Source: Posidonia oceanica
Taxonomy: Eukaryota > Streptophyta > Magnoliopsida > Alismatales > Posidoniaceae
Direction: 5' to 3'
DNA length: 64,000 nucleotides
NCBI GenBank assembly: GCA_037176725.1
Contig: JAZBRS010000020.1
Span: 89,908,001-89,972,000, forward strand
Part shown: piece by piece, positions 9,121 through 20,136 of the stretch
Layout of the letters: each line of letters starts with the position of its first letter
Position numbering within the stretch: the first letter of the stretch is position 1
The notes under the pieces: model-generated
The model's input: the letters and a program-made list of their open reading frames with translations, nothing else
Told to the model about the DNA's origin: nothing
The model's database searches: none
Translations under genes and position numbers: made by a program

Positions 9121-12083
9121 ACCTCGGAAAAAAAGCCATGAGAATGCAGGAATGCAGAAAGAGATTAGAAAAGGCCAAAGGGGAGTCAAAACAACGTGTG
9201 TGTAAGAACAGACGTTGTTTAGGACCACTCAGAGTAGGTGTGAAGACCTACAGAGGGGAGAGTGTGCAAACGGAGGGATTACCACCTCTTTGCGACTGTT
9301 TCCCGCTAAACCGTTCCACGGTGGGTCTCGCATGCTGCCCAAAGCTCGCGATGCGATCGGATCGTGGAAAAGGGGGAAGAAAGTCACATTGCGTGGCAAA
9401 TCCGAGGAAAACTCAACACAAAACACACAGGGGTACGCAAAACGAGGATCCGAATAGACAAGCAGGGAGGGGAAGTCCTATTCTACATGCTCAAAGAGTC
9501 AGAAAGCAAAAACGAGGAAAACTGTGCAAATGGTATGCAAATGCAATGCAAGGGTTCAGGAGGACATACCTGGAAATCCAGGAGCCTGATCTGAAATCTG
9601 TCTGGTCCGTGCTGAAGAGCGCCTCGCTGCGGTCGCCTGGGCAGCTTACTTGAGAAGATCCAACGGCCGGATCGAAAGATATCGCAGCTTCAAGGCAGAA
9701 GGGCCAGAACAGGGGAGAAGAACAGATCTAGGTGTTCAGGAGGTCCTAGGGATGTGCAAAAGGTTCTCCCTAGTGGAAGGGAGCTAAAAGTGCTTAGTGT
9801 GCAAGAAGATGCTAGAATGCAAGACTAAATGAGTGCAGGATGCATGCAAAAGCAAGAAAAGGCAAAGAGAAGAAACTGGGAAAAGCCAGGAGTTCAGAAG
9901 GCATTTTGAAAAAAGAAAAGGGGCTAAAAATGCAAATTTTCCAGAAAACAGGGGTTCACAGGAAAGGTTTTTGAAAACAGGGGAAGACAGAGGTCTATTT
10001 GGCAAAAAACTAGGCTCAGAAAGTTGTTCTGAAAAGAAGGTATGCTTTAAAAGAGGTTTTGTAAACAGAAAGAAGTCAGAGTGCAATTTTGAAAAAACTA
10101 GGGTCTAAAATGTAATTTTTCCAGAAAACAGGGTTCTGGGGAGTCTGGGGGTACTAGTGGAAGGTCTGTATGCAATTTGGTAGGCATAGGAGCTAGAATG
10201 CAACCTAGGGGCAAAATGGTCTTTTCACATGATTTTTTAAAACATGCAAGGACCTATGTGTGATTTTGAAATCATGCCGGGGCTAAAAATGCAATTTAGT
10301 ATGGAAAACATGCTCTGAAAATCAAATAACAGGACTGCAGTGCAATTTTTGGAAAATATGGGGTTAAAAATGCAATACAATAAGCTAAAATGCATGCAGC
10401 ACAGTTACTGTCCATTTAAAATGGACCCAAGTGCAAATGTGCAAAAACAGAGGGTAAAATATGCAATGCAGTATGCAAAAATAAAAAATAAATCCTAAGT
10501 TCTACAGTGCATGGGACTTAAATGCAAAAATAAAAACATGCAGGGGGCCAGGATGCAATGCAGTATGGTAAAGTATATGCAAATAAATGAACTGATTTAG
10601 TGCAGGACTTACATGCAAAAAACGAAAACAGAGGGGATAAAATGCAAAATATTATAACAGCACAGCACAGTAAATGGACCATATTGCAAATACTGAAAAA
10701 CATAAACAGATCATGCAATTTAGCAAAGTATTTAATTAAAAACCAAGCAGAATAAATGAAATAAGGACTGGAATGTAAAATGACAGAAACTTAAACCAAA
10801 TATGCAATATTTACTTAAAAACTTTAGCTAGGATAAAATAAATGCACAGTAACTGGTCGACGGCGACGAGTACTGTAGCGGAACGCCGGAAGTACTCGTG
10901 GCCGCCGACAGGGGAGGCTGAGGAGGCGCGGGAGGGCGGAGAACGACGTCGGCGATCGTCCGGAGCTCTGGGAACGATCCGGAGCTCGCTCTGTTGGTCG
11001 GAGTGTCCGGAGGAAGAGCAGCCGGCGTTGGAGAAGGTGAACTGTCCGGCGAGTCGAGGACGGAGCAGGAGGACCAGAAAACCTATTCTAAAGGCTGGGG
11101 AAGCAAGAGAAGAAGAAGAGGAAGCTAATGGAAACAAAGTTTACCTCTTTCCGCGTCTGAGTCGTCCCCCCGACGTCAGCGGTTCCAGAACCGGTCGGCG
11201 GAGATCGTCCGGTCGCAGCAGTGGTCTTCGGGCGCTCGCGGAGATTGGGATCTTCTCAGGACGTCCCTCCGGTGCTTCCTGATCGACCGGGCTGAAGCTC
11301 TACAGCCCAGGTGAAGTTTCGGCTCTTTTGGGTTCAGAGGATGCTGCCGGAGGCCGGGGGAGGTGTTGGCTACTCGTCTGGCGGAGCGAAGCCCTCCGGG
11401 AGGTTGCTGGAGGTGCAGGGAGTGAAGTTGGATGCTTGGAGAGGGGTTCTGGAAGGCGTGGAGGAGGTTTGGGAGTTGGGTCGAATTTTGGTCTGTGGTT
11501 GATGCAGGTGTTTGGAGTGGAGTTCTCGGTCTGTGGTGAGCGGTTGGGTTCGAGGCCGGAGGCTTTGGAGAGGTGGGTGTATGGTGAACTTCTGGGTAGA
11601 ATTTGGGAGAAGGTGGTGGGCTGGAGTGAAGGGAATTCTGGAGAGATCTGAGTTGGGTTTGCAGTTGGGGTGTCGGGTGATCAGAGGTGGTTTCAGTAGT
11701 GGGAAAGCCGTGAAATGGTGAAGGGAACTGGCTGTGTGTTGGGTGAAGTTGGGGGAGTAATTGGGAGAAAGATGGGGGTCTGAAGTGGTGCTGGGGGATT
11801 GGAAAAGAAAGAAGGACGTTTGCTGAAGATTTCAGAGAAGAAGAGAGGAGAATTGGGTGTGGGGATCGGTCTGAAATGGGGGCTTCTCTCCGGGATGTCA
11901 AGGAATCTCTCAGGCACTCTCTTCTGTTCTCTCTTTTTTCTGGAATTGAAAGAAGTGGAGGAGGAGAACAGAGGAAGGCACAGGTGGAAGAAGAGTTTGG
12001 ATTCTGGTCTCTCTCTGGGTTTGCTCTGATCGCTCTGGAATGTCTCACTCGCCAAGCCTCTCCGGGAGGTTGAAGGACGCAGG

Positions 12084-12091
12084 CTTATATG
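12084..12091 (-). promoter_or_regulatory. Probable TATA box of the A LTR
   Basis: Minus-strand CATATAAG in a GC-rich context. The same place in B (about 47527) has a decayed CTTAAAGC. It would start LTR transcription toward lower coordinates. Confidence 0.5.
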
Positions 12092-12299
12092 AGGAGAAGC
12101 TGCCGGCACGCGCGCGCTGGAAGTTTGAAATCAACGGCGTCGCACTGCAGCTGAAAGGGGACGGGCGCCGGCGAGGCGACGGGCATTGAATGCCTCCCGG
12201 ATTCGGTGCTGAGATGGAGGAGTCGGCGAGCTGCTGTAGACCGAAGTGATGGAAGCTTCAAATTTGAACAAAGGAGGGAATGCTGTTGGCAGCAGCTCG

Positions 12300-12500
12300 C
12301 GGGAGAATCGGCGGAAAGAAAAGAAAAAAACGCAGAGGAAGACTAAGGAAGAAGAAGGGTGGGGAAGGCCGGACTGTGGGCCGAGAAAAAAAAGAAAGAA
12401 AAAAGAAAAAAAAGAAGAAACGGGCCGGATTGAGCCCAGTAAGGAAAGAAAGAAAGAAAAGAAAAGTAAGAGAGAAAGAGAGGGTAGAATGGGGAAATAA
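12300..12500. repeat. Purine-rich tract in the A LTR
   Basis: Almost only A and G on the plus strand (runs of GAAAGAAA and AAGAAGAA), so C/T-rich in the sense strand of the element. The counterpart in B is 47700-47960. The apparent Lys/Arg-rich open frames come from this composition. Confidence 0.8.
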
Positions 12501-12539
12501 AATAGGTAAAAATAAACTAAAAATAAATAAAAATATTAA

Positions 12540-13310
12540 AAGAGTTTTGCTGTAGATTAGGATTTTAATTAAGATTTTTAATGGTCATTTTGAGTTGATT
12601 AATGTGTTTTGGGCTTGATTAGGGTTTTAGGGCTTTGGTTTTGTTTTTAATTGGTTTTCACTTGATTAAATGTTTGTTAATCCCTTTTTAAATTATTTTA
12701 AAAATTGTATTTCCCTTGTCGGACACTTAGGATATTGATTAGGATTTTTTAGGATTTAATTTCCCATTAATCAGGATGTTTTTAGATTTTTAAGTTGTAG
12801 TCTTGTTAAGGTTTTTTTTTTCTTAAGTCTTTTGAGTTATGTCTTGATTTTTTATTTATTGATTTTTCTTGAAGTTTTTAGTTGGATTTTTCTGGTTTGA
12901 TAGGGTGTTTTTTTTAGGCTTTTCAGATGTGTTTTTCTTTTCTTTTTTAATTAAGTTTTTAATTTGTTTTTCTTATGTTTATTAGGTTAGGTCTTTTGCC
13001 TTCCTTAATTACTTGTTTTAGTATTTGATTTTTTAATTCTTGTTTTTGGGTTTGTTTTTAATTCTTCTGATGGGTTTTTACCTTTGGTGGGTTTTGATTT
13101 TATTTTAGCTTTTTCCTTGATTTTTCAGTGTTTTCTTTTGATTTGTTTTGCATTTTTTAGTTTGCATGCTTGGTTTTCTTTTTAGCTTGCTTTAGTTAAG
13201 TTTAAGTTGTTAATTGCTTGTTTAACATTTTTTAATTGTTTTTCTTAGGGTTCTGATTTGCTTCTTTTGTGTTTTGAGATTTTACAGATTTTTATGGGTT
13301 TTTGTGGATT
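12540..13310. other. Strongly T-rich (plus strand) segment of the A LTR
   Basis: About 770 bp dominated by T runs with few A runs, the reverse of the A-rich plus strand at 7600-10800. The same segment occurs in B at 47990-48730. Nothing coding is seen. Confidence 0.6.
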
Positions 13311-14001
13311 TTTGCAAAAGGGAGAAAAGGAAAAGAGAAGGAGGAAAGAAATGGAAAAAAGAGGGAGATAAGAGGAAAAGGGATAGACTAGAGGAAAACG
13401 ATTTATTAAAATTCAGAAAAAGTGTTAAAAATAAAGTAAAAATAGGGATAAGATAGAGGAGGGATAGAAGTACAGAGGGGGCCCACAGCCAGACCAGAAA
13501 AAGGATCAGAAAGGGATGAAAAGAGAGATGATAATCAGGAGAGAGAGAGGAGAGAGAAAATGATAATCCCGGAGAGAGAAAAGGATAATTTGGGTGAAGG
13601 AGGGTCTTAATGGTCTTGGGATGGGGTGAAAATTGGTGAGTGGGTAGTCTAGGGTTTGAAGTGTTGGTTCTAAAGTTTTGGTTTGATTTGAAGGAGGTTT
13701 TGGAGGGGTTTCAAGGTGTAGAAAAAGGGTAGTTTCACCTAGGTTTTCTAGGGTTTTTGGGAATGGGTCAGGTTTGGAAATTTCTAAGTTTTTGGGTAGG
13801 TTTGTTGAGTGGATAGTGGTGGGTTTTCCTATGGGTTTTGGTTAGGTTTTGAGGTTGGGAAGGGGGGTAAAGGTTTAGGTCAAAATGGGCTGTTTTTGAA
13901 GGATAGAGAGGAGGATTAGGGTTAGGGTTTGGTTGGGGTTTGATCCAGCAATCACCAAGAGGGCTCCAAGGGTCCAAGCCTGCCAAGATGGGGTGTCAAC
14001 A

Positions 14002-14282
14002 GCTGCTACAGGGTGAGTGTCAAAAGTGACATAGCCCTAGGAGAGGGGAGCAGTCAGTAGCGCCTCCGGAGCATGTGTGGCGGTCACCGTGACAGACTCG
14101 GTGACAAGCTCTGGGCAGGCGACTCAATGCCCGAAAGTAAATAGAGGCTCCCCGTGAGCCTAAAAGTGGGATACATGGGGAGAGAAGGAAATAGTAGGAG
14201 TCAAAGTGAGAGAGGGGGAGACCGAAAGAGGGATATCCTCCAAGGCAGCAGAAGGCAGAGGCTCACTGGTGTGCTGGGCCAT
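14002..14282 (-). pseudogene. Gag N-terminus of element C
   Basis: Start chosen at the ATG 14280-14282 by the shared M-A-Q and the flanking sequence also seen before gag in A and B. The frame is Ser/Pro-rich and meets TAG at 14160-14162, about codon 41. It is then cut at 14002 by insertion of element A. No domain is present in this short piece. Confidence 0.6.
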
Positions 14283-15380
14283 AGCTGATCGTGAGCGGGT
14301 GAGAATCGAGTTGTGGCTGCAAAAAGGAGGACAGTACCTACGAGGAGCTATCGTCGAAACGACGAATAACTCGAGAAAGGACGGTCGAGAAGAAGGTCAC
14401 AACAGGAGCGTGAGTAGAGGAACAAGCTCAAGCTATGGCTAAGGAACTTGCTCACTAACCTGTTGAAACAAACACAACACAACAAGACAGGTGTTAAAAC
14501 CTGAGAACAAAATAATGCAATTGTTGTTAATGTGGTATGAATGGCACACATGTATATGGATGCTATCTAGCATGCGCTCTCTCACCAATCTAGTGTGTCC
14601 TAGTTGGCCGTCTACTTCTAACTCTCTCAGGTGTACGGGTCTCCGACTCAGGATAGAAAGTATGTCCCATCCCTAATCCTGGCCAAAGCTCAGGCAACGA
14701 ACAGTGGTGAATTCGTGGCCTCGACTCATGCAGTAGCAATGTGCTGTACCCTCTATAAACACCGACACGACCCCGAACAAGAGGGGACAGACTGACCAAC
14801 TCGTCCCACACTAAAGCCATAGAACGAGAGGCCAGACCCATCCTTCTCAGATTGGTAGGTGGACTTAGAGATGAGAAGATGCATACCCTATATGATCATT
14901 CATGCAAACATGATTGATGTTTTTTACTTGCATGTTTTATTAACAAAGGGGGATGAGAAATGAGTGTATGGCTCTAGTAGGCCTAAGTGTTCTTTTTACT
15001 TGCACTTTTTAAATTAACCCCAGGGGGAAGGCAATCACATCTCTAATTGTCCTTAGGATTAGTGCGAGAAGGGAAGAAAACAGCCAAGCATGGCAAACAC
15101 ACATCATACATTACTTCATAAAGCATGTGCATGGCATGTGGTAGTGTTGTGTCCCATGATTAGTGAAAATGAAAGACATCCAACACATCAAAAGGCATAT
15201 ACAAGCATGGCATGTGCATGTGTGGTGACATAGCATATTTGTGTAAAATAAGACAATCACCAAACAAAGGCATGAATTATTGCTATAGCCAAGCAAAGGT
15301 AATAAATGTTGTAAGTTAAGCAGAAAAGGTGGGCCACAAGGAAAAGCGGGAAAGGCGAAAATAGAAGCCGGAGTCTAGCA
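14283..15380 (-). other. 5' UTR of element C
   Basis: Aligns in patches with the A and B 5' UTRs: the gagctatcgtcg block near 14345, the gtgtacgggtc block near 14630 and the tcttgcac-like block near 14930. No coding domain. Confidence 0.6.
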
Positions 15381-15428
15381 TCCCCAGTAGAATCGCCACT
15401 TTCCTGTGACTGTCCAGCGAAGTCGCCA
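15381..15428 (-). promoter_or_regulatory. Duplicated tRNA-Arg PBS of element C
   Basis: Two PBS-like copies, 15381-15398 (close match) and 15412-15428 (partial), each followed on the plus strand by the same CTTTCCTGTGACTGTC. This indicates a ~30-bp tandem duplication across the PBS/LTR boundary. Confidence 0.65.
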
Positions 15429-15434
15429 CTTTCC

Positions 15435-17054
15435 TGTGACTGTCTCGTCCCGACGACCTAAGGCGCACACAGCCAGAGCTTGCGCACACCGATCATCATG
15501 AGGGGTCACGGAATGAGCGAATGAATCCGAGGAAGGACACACGACTTGAAAACAACAGAATAAGGTTAAAATGGCAAGGAAAACAGGGATAAAGGAGAAA
15601 AAGGGAGTTGCCACCAAGTCTATTAAAAGCTAGAAAGACGAGGAAAATAGGAAATGAAAAGTAGGGAAACATGCGATGCAATTCAAAGAGAAAACATGCA
15701 ATCCGTCCCGAAATGATGCGACACAAGGTCGTTGCAGTCCAAAGAAAGGGTAAGGACTCCTGTTACGCGTAGGAAAGGTGTTAGGCACCCCCATACGCCC
15801 GAGGAAGTCGGTCTTCCTTGGCCAATCCGCTCTTGTGTGGCAAATATAGGCAAATCATGCCAAATAATGTATGCTCGAGGAGCAAGATGCAAAATGCCAT
15901 GCTATGAGTTAGAAAATCATGAAGAAAACTGATATAAGTGGAATTGAGGTGAAAACATGTGTTTAAAACATGAACCTAAATGCTCAGCAATTCTACCAGT
16001 GTTCTGAAAATGAACCAGGCACTCACGCCAATGTGACGTGCTGGGATCATCCGCTTGGGATGCCTGCTCAATCATCGTGCCAATAGTTCAAATTAACTCC
16101 AGGTAGTAAACATCATTGCCCTATGCATGCAATCTCAAAACAAAACATTGAAAATAATGTGAGGCGATTGGAATCGAGTAGAGGAAAGAAAACAGATAGA
16201 AAAATTGATAAGAAAACTAGAAAATAGCTCAGCACAGAGTCTGTTCTGGTTCTGGGCTACGCGCCAGTGAGTCGTGTCAGATACCAATGCTAGATCAACG
16301 TGCTCATAAGTCATGTCGTATCATTATGTTGCATCCCGCCACTCATCGTGGTCACCCCAGGAGTTGTAGACCATACCGCAGCTTCATCGCACAATTACTT
16401 GCATACAAGCTTGAAACGAAGCAAACAACAATTAACGAAGCTAAAGGAAGTAACAGAGCATCGCAAGAAGCTAAGAACCAAAAGAATGCATGCATGATTC
16501 GGCCTCCCCATCTCCCTTGCACAATGCAGGGAAGAGTTGGGTTTGTCGGCCACTGTCGTGGTCGGAACCCAACCAAACGTCACCGTGGCTTACGTCAGAG
16601 ACGATGGAAGATCAGAGGGACCTCGGGATGCAATGTGGAAGAGAAAACACAGGAAACGTGCCCCTCCCCTCACCTCTCGTGCCCCTCCTCCCATGGTCGG
16701 CCGCTCATTTAACAGCCCCCTGCCACCGATAGCCGCCCGAAGACGTGAGTGAAGGCGACGCAGGGTAAGGCAGTTGCAGGGGAGGCGTGTGGTGCGGGAA
16801 ACGCAGTTTGCACTGTGCATTTTGCATTTCTTCCCCCTCACTCTCGATTAATCCCAAGATAGAGGTTCCACACATTAAAATGCCAAACCACCACACAGCA
16901 CGGAGAGCCAAGAAAAGGCCAAAAACACAATAGGAGAACACAAGCACAAATCTAATATGATTGCTTAAAGAGTATAATTATAATTACAAGCAATCACTCT
17001 AATTCATACAAAAATAAAATGGGAAATAATTTCCCAAAGGCCCCGGATATTACA
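15435..17054 (-). repeat. 5' LTR of element C (about 1.6 kb)
   Basis: The right end TGTAATATCC (minus strand) is clear. The left end near 15435 is approximate because of the PBS duplication. It contains the conserved module (15750-15800) and the PBS-like GGGAGTTGCCA (15603-15613). Open frames inside, such as 16287-16712, have no recognisable domain. Confidence 0.65.
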
Positions 17055-17097
17055 CAAATACATTAGGCATCATTTAGCATAAGTCAAAGTAGTTGCA

Positions 17098-17213
17098 CTA
17101 GTGGTTATATAACATGTTCTGCACAAGCTTATAACTAGTGAAACCATCATTGTACATAGGTGTTCTTAAGAAGTGTCTTCTCATGTACAGATGAACCACT
17201 TCCATTGCGTTAA
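17098..17213 (-). pseudogene. Coding-like host segment, piece 3 of 3 (C-terminal)
   Basis: Read on the minus strand this continues in frame from 22921-22883 once element D and one TSD copy are removed. It includes MEVVHLYMRRHFLRTP and ends at TAG (17098-17100). The three pieces together make 228 nt, exactly 76 codons, with one internal TAA. I do not recognise the protein. The basic/aromatic pattern faintly recalls the N-terminal part of plant PIF/Harbinger-derived proteins, but this is weak. Confidence 0.4.
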
Positions 17214-17218
17214 CAAAC
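17214..17218. repeat. Target site duplication of element D (left)
   Basis: CAAAC, repeated exactly at 22883-22887 on the other side of D. Confidence 0.92.
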
Positions 17219-17289
17219 TGTAAACACCCCGATTTTGTAGTCCTTCATCGGCGGTTTTCTCCCAAGAATGTGCTCGATCGTGGCAGCCC

Positions 17290-17550
17290 CCCACCTATTC
17301 ACCAATCCCAAAACCAATCCCAAACCAAGCCTAAACACAAGCCTCGTCCAAAACCAAGCCTAAACCTAAGCCTTGTCCAAAACCAATCCCAAAATCAATC
17401 CCAAACCAAGCCTAAACCCAAGCCATGTCCTAAACCAAGCCTAAACCCAAGCCTTGTCCAAAACCAAGCCCAAACCCAAGCCTTGTCCAAAACCAAGCCT
17501 AAACCTAAGCCATGTCCTAAACCAAGCCTAAACCCAAGTCCAATCAAAAG
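17290..17550. repeat. Short tandem repeat, CCAAACCAAGCCTAAACC type
   Basis: Degenerate 18-30-bp units rich in CCAAACC/AAGCC without G-rich counterparts. The resulting Pro/Lys open frame (17270-17644) is not a protein signal. Confidence 0.8.
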
Positions 17551-18542
17551 TCCAACCAAAAACACCCAGAATATCCAAAATTACTCTCTGGATCGTTGGA
17601 CGCTGGATATACTTGCTTCTTATGTACGACGCAGGGAAACCTAGCGTCGAACACCTTTCAACTCTTTGGGGTGTTGGACGCTACCTGAGGCAACGTCCTA
17701 CGTTGGACGCAGCTTAGATAGGTGTCCAACACACCGAGACTGACAAAGATCGATTTTGGAATTCCAATCGACTCCTAAGTGCAAATACCTTTGTGCCCTC
17801 CATCCAGAACCCATTTCTGGCCATATCCGAGACCCTTCGTTTCAGCTTCTCACGTTGCAAGCCATGCAAACCAAATAAAATAGTTTTTGCTTCTTCATTG
17901 CAAAGGCCGGCACCCATTTTCTGTGAGAGAAACCAAAGCCAACCACAATCAATTCGACCTGAGTTCTCAAATCTCCGGCCACCTCGAACCTTCCCGAAAT
18001 CTTGCCAAACGACCCCAGCCACAACAGTAGCCGTCCGAGCCATTACAAGCTAGAGAAAGTCGCCGGCGTCGAGGAAGCAACACCAACCATCAAACAGGTA
18101 AGTCTCCACCTCTCTTAGCTTAGAATCCATACTTCTACATTGTGCAAGCTAGTTTCGACGTGTCCTATTCAAGTTTGCCTGCATATGGTCTCTGTTTTGC
18201 CGCCATTTCTCAACTCCGATGATGGGTTCACCTGCACTAGGCCGGCGGCCAATGAATGTGCGGTGACCCATCCCTGAGTATGAGCTTTCTTACGTTGCAT
18301 GGCCAACCCTCGACCTCCCTTCAAGCCTCCACCACAAGTCCTAGCCGAGTACCATGACTTCCCGGCCATCCTATGGTCAAGAAACTCATCGGATTCCGAC
18401 ATTGGTCAAGTGGAGGTGGGTGGAGCAATCCAGAGACTCATTTTCCATAATAATTGCATGGTCATATTCGTGGATGTGTGTTCTTGCTTACTGGATGCTT
18501 ATTGCTTTGATTTGATTCGATTTGAGTGGATCTTCAATCCAA

Positions 18543-19590
18543 AATCTCTGTCAGTACGTAGGAAGCTAAACCTGGTGCGTCCTACATAAGACGCAGCCAA
18601 TGATTGCGTCCAACACCACTGAGTGTTTTACATTTTTTTTAGCTCAGGAATGTCTCGATTATTTATTCTTTTTTATGCTTGATTCATGCTGCCTGCAAAG
18701 ATTTTATTCATTCTTATCATGCTTCTTCCTTGCAAAACATTTTTAATATCCTAAAATAATTTTCTCAATTGTAAATCACTGTCAGTATGTAGGAAGCTAA
18801 CTCTACTACGTCCTACATAGGACGTAGCCAGAGATTGCGTCCAACACCACTAAGTGTTTTACATGCTTTTTTAATCTTAGGAATGTCTTGATTATTTATT
18901 GTTTTTTATGTTTGATTCATACCGCCTGCAAAGATTTTAATTAATTCTTATCATGCTTAATTCTTGTTGAACATTTAATATGAAACGTATAATGATTTCT
19001 GAGTTCTACCTTAACAATAATTTTCAGTCTCTGTCAGTGCGTAGGACGCTATGCATTGTTGCGTCGTACGTATGATGCAGCCAAAACTAGCGTCCTACAC
19101 TTCTGATATGAATTTCACCTGTTTTCCTTCATAGAAATGTTAAGATTATTTCTTAATGCTCAATACATGTCATGTACAATCTATTTTGATTTAACCCTAT
19201 CATGATTCTATCATAGAAGCATCTGATTTGAAAATATGCATTTTTCTCTGTATTATCCTAGAAACTGTTTTTGGGGTGTAGGACGCACTATTGATCTGCG
19301 TCTTACATAGGACGTAGGCTGCAGTTGCATCCTACAACTCTGTCCAAATTTATAATTTTTCTTCATTTCCTTAAATGAGTTTTTTGTCGATATTTGAGGT
19401 TTGATGTTTGATGTCTGGGTATGCTTGATCTTATTACTCATCATATTTGTTTCATGGGATTATTTGACAAGAATTTAAATTACTTGCCTTGCTCCTGCTT
19501 GAGCATCTGTATTTTTTGTGTTCGACGCAGCAGTATATTGCGTCTTTCATAGGACGCTGAGATTCCCAGCGTCCAACGCTTTCAGTAAAC
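18543..19590. repeat. Five ~240-bp degenerate units, each with a GCGTC...GACGC palindrome
   Basis: The motif TGTCAGT(A/G)(C/T)GTAGGA..GC or its equivalent recurs near 18555, 18787, 19030, 19275 and 19520 (steps about 232, 243, 245, 245). Each copy is followed by a palindrome such as TGCGTCCTACATAAGACGCA (18576-18595) and by GCGTCCAACACC or a variant. Confidence 0.75.
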
Positions 19591-20118
19591 TGAATTGGAT
19601 ATTGCAGTTTTACAACATTGGTTTTGGGTCTGTTTACTTTGATTTTAATCATCAAGCATGATTTGCATGTCTACAGTGTTTTGAGGCATTTAACTTTCAT
19701 TTTCGGCATATTTCAAAGATATTTAACGTATTTTCAAAAGACATATAGCATATTTCATTTGGCATGGCGTATCGCCTTTGGGCGTACAACAAATGGCATC
19801 ATTGTCGACATTAGCCACAAACGAGCAGAATAGCCTAGAAAGAGCGACTCTCTCGAGCGCATGGGGGTGCCTAACACCTTCCCCATGCGTAATAGAAGTC
19901 CTTGCCCAATCTCTAGCCCGCAATGACCTTGTATCATATCCTTTACATTTTTTATCATTTCATTTCTCGGTTTTCCTCGTCTTTTCAGATTTCAGAATAG
20001 ACTAGGTGGCGAAAGTTTTTGTTTTCTTTTCTTCAGCCTTCGCCTGTTTTTTTACTTGCTTTAGCCGTGACCAACGAATCAGCACGTTCGAGCCGTTCGG
20101 TCGCATGGTTACAGAAAC

Positions 20119-20136
20119 TGGCGACTCCACTGGGAA
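20119..20136 (+). promoter_or_regulatory. tRNA-Arg primer binding site of element D
   Basis: TGGCGACTCCACTGGGAA, 5 nt after the LTR end, matches the tRNA-Arg(ACG) 3' complement with two or three mismatches. Confidence 0.88.

Larger units (their letters stand above)
1..14001 (-). mobile_element. Element A: Ogre/Tat-lineage Ty3/gypsy retrotransposon, cut by the left window edge
   Basis: Read on the minus strand, the order from the right is: a 5.8-kb LTR beginning TGTTGACACC at 14001, a PBS matching the 3' end of tRNA-Arg(ACG), a long 5' UTR, gag, a retropepsin with a G-patch-like segment, an integrase core and a 3' UTR. tRNA-Arg priming, a very long LTR and a G-patch near the protease are all features of the Ogre/Tat lineage. 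The reverse transcriptase, RNase H and integrase zinc finger are absent, so A cannot copy itself. The 3' LTR lies beyond position 1. A is inserted in the gag of element C. The flank after the LTR is GCTGC at 14002-14006, and its partner TSD is outside the window. Confidence 0.88.
8160..14001 (-). repeat. 5' LTR of element A (about 5.84 kb)
   Basis: Bounded by TGTTGACACC at 14001 (minus strand) and the PBS at 8158. It aligns along its length with the B LTR (43734-49433). Contents on the plus strand: a conserved LTR module (8461-8514), a PBS-like copy (8278-8288), a ~30-bp minisatellite (8830-9120), an A-rich part full of TGCAA motifs (9780-10800), a GC-rich part (10850-12240), a purine-rich tract (12300-12500) and a T-rich part (12540-13310). 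No coding domain was recognised, despite long open frames such as 11176-12048. Confidence 0.9.
14002..17054 (-). mobile_element. Element C: older Ogre/Tat fragment interrupted by A
   Basis: Minus strand: an LTR beginning TGTAATATCC at 17054, tRNA-Arg PBS copies, a 5' UTR related to that of A, and the start of gag (MAQ at 14282). It stops at 14002, where element A was inserted; the rest should lie left of the window. The LTR shares the conserved module and PBS-like 11-mer with A, B and D but is otherwise diverged and shorter (~1.6 kb). Confidence 0.78.
17219..20113 (+). repeat. 5' LTR of element D (2,895 bp)
   Basis: TG at 17219 and CA at 20113, followed by a GAAAC spacer and the PBS. The first part has short tandem runs of CCAAACCAAGCCTAAACC (17290-17550). 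The middle has five ~240-bp units with palindromes (18543-19590). The end carries the conserved LTR module (19861-19910) and a damaged PBS-like copy (20007-20012). Confidence 0.9.

Noticed and set aside
8688..9228. Several Cys/Phe/Leu-rich frames near 8.7-9.2 kb and again near 36.4-36.9 and 44.2-44.8 kb
   Set aside because: Produced by the ~30-bp CACGCAAAACG minisatellite on both strands. They look membrane-like only by composition.
9780..10800. Octamer-like ATGCAAAT regulatory sites
   Set aside because: The motif is frequent because the whole region is built of TGCAA-type quasi-repeats. A specific factor cannot be supported from sequence alone.
11176..12048. 290-codon minus-strand open frame in the A LTR
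   Set aside because: GC-rich LTR sequence. It is not conserved as a frame in the B LTR and its Ser/Pro/Arg composition has no recognisable domain.
16287..16841. Overlapping 80-140-codon frames in the C LTR
   Set aside because: They lie within LTR sequence, overlap on both strands and show no family features.
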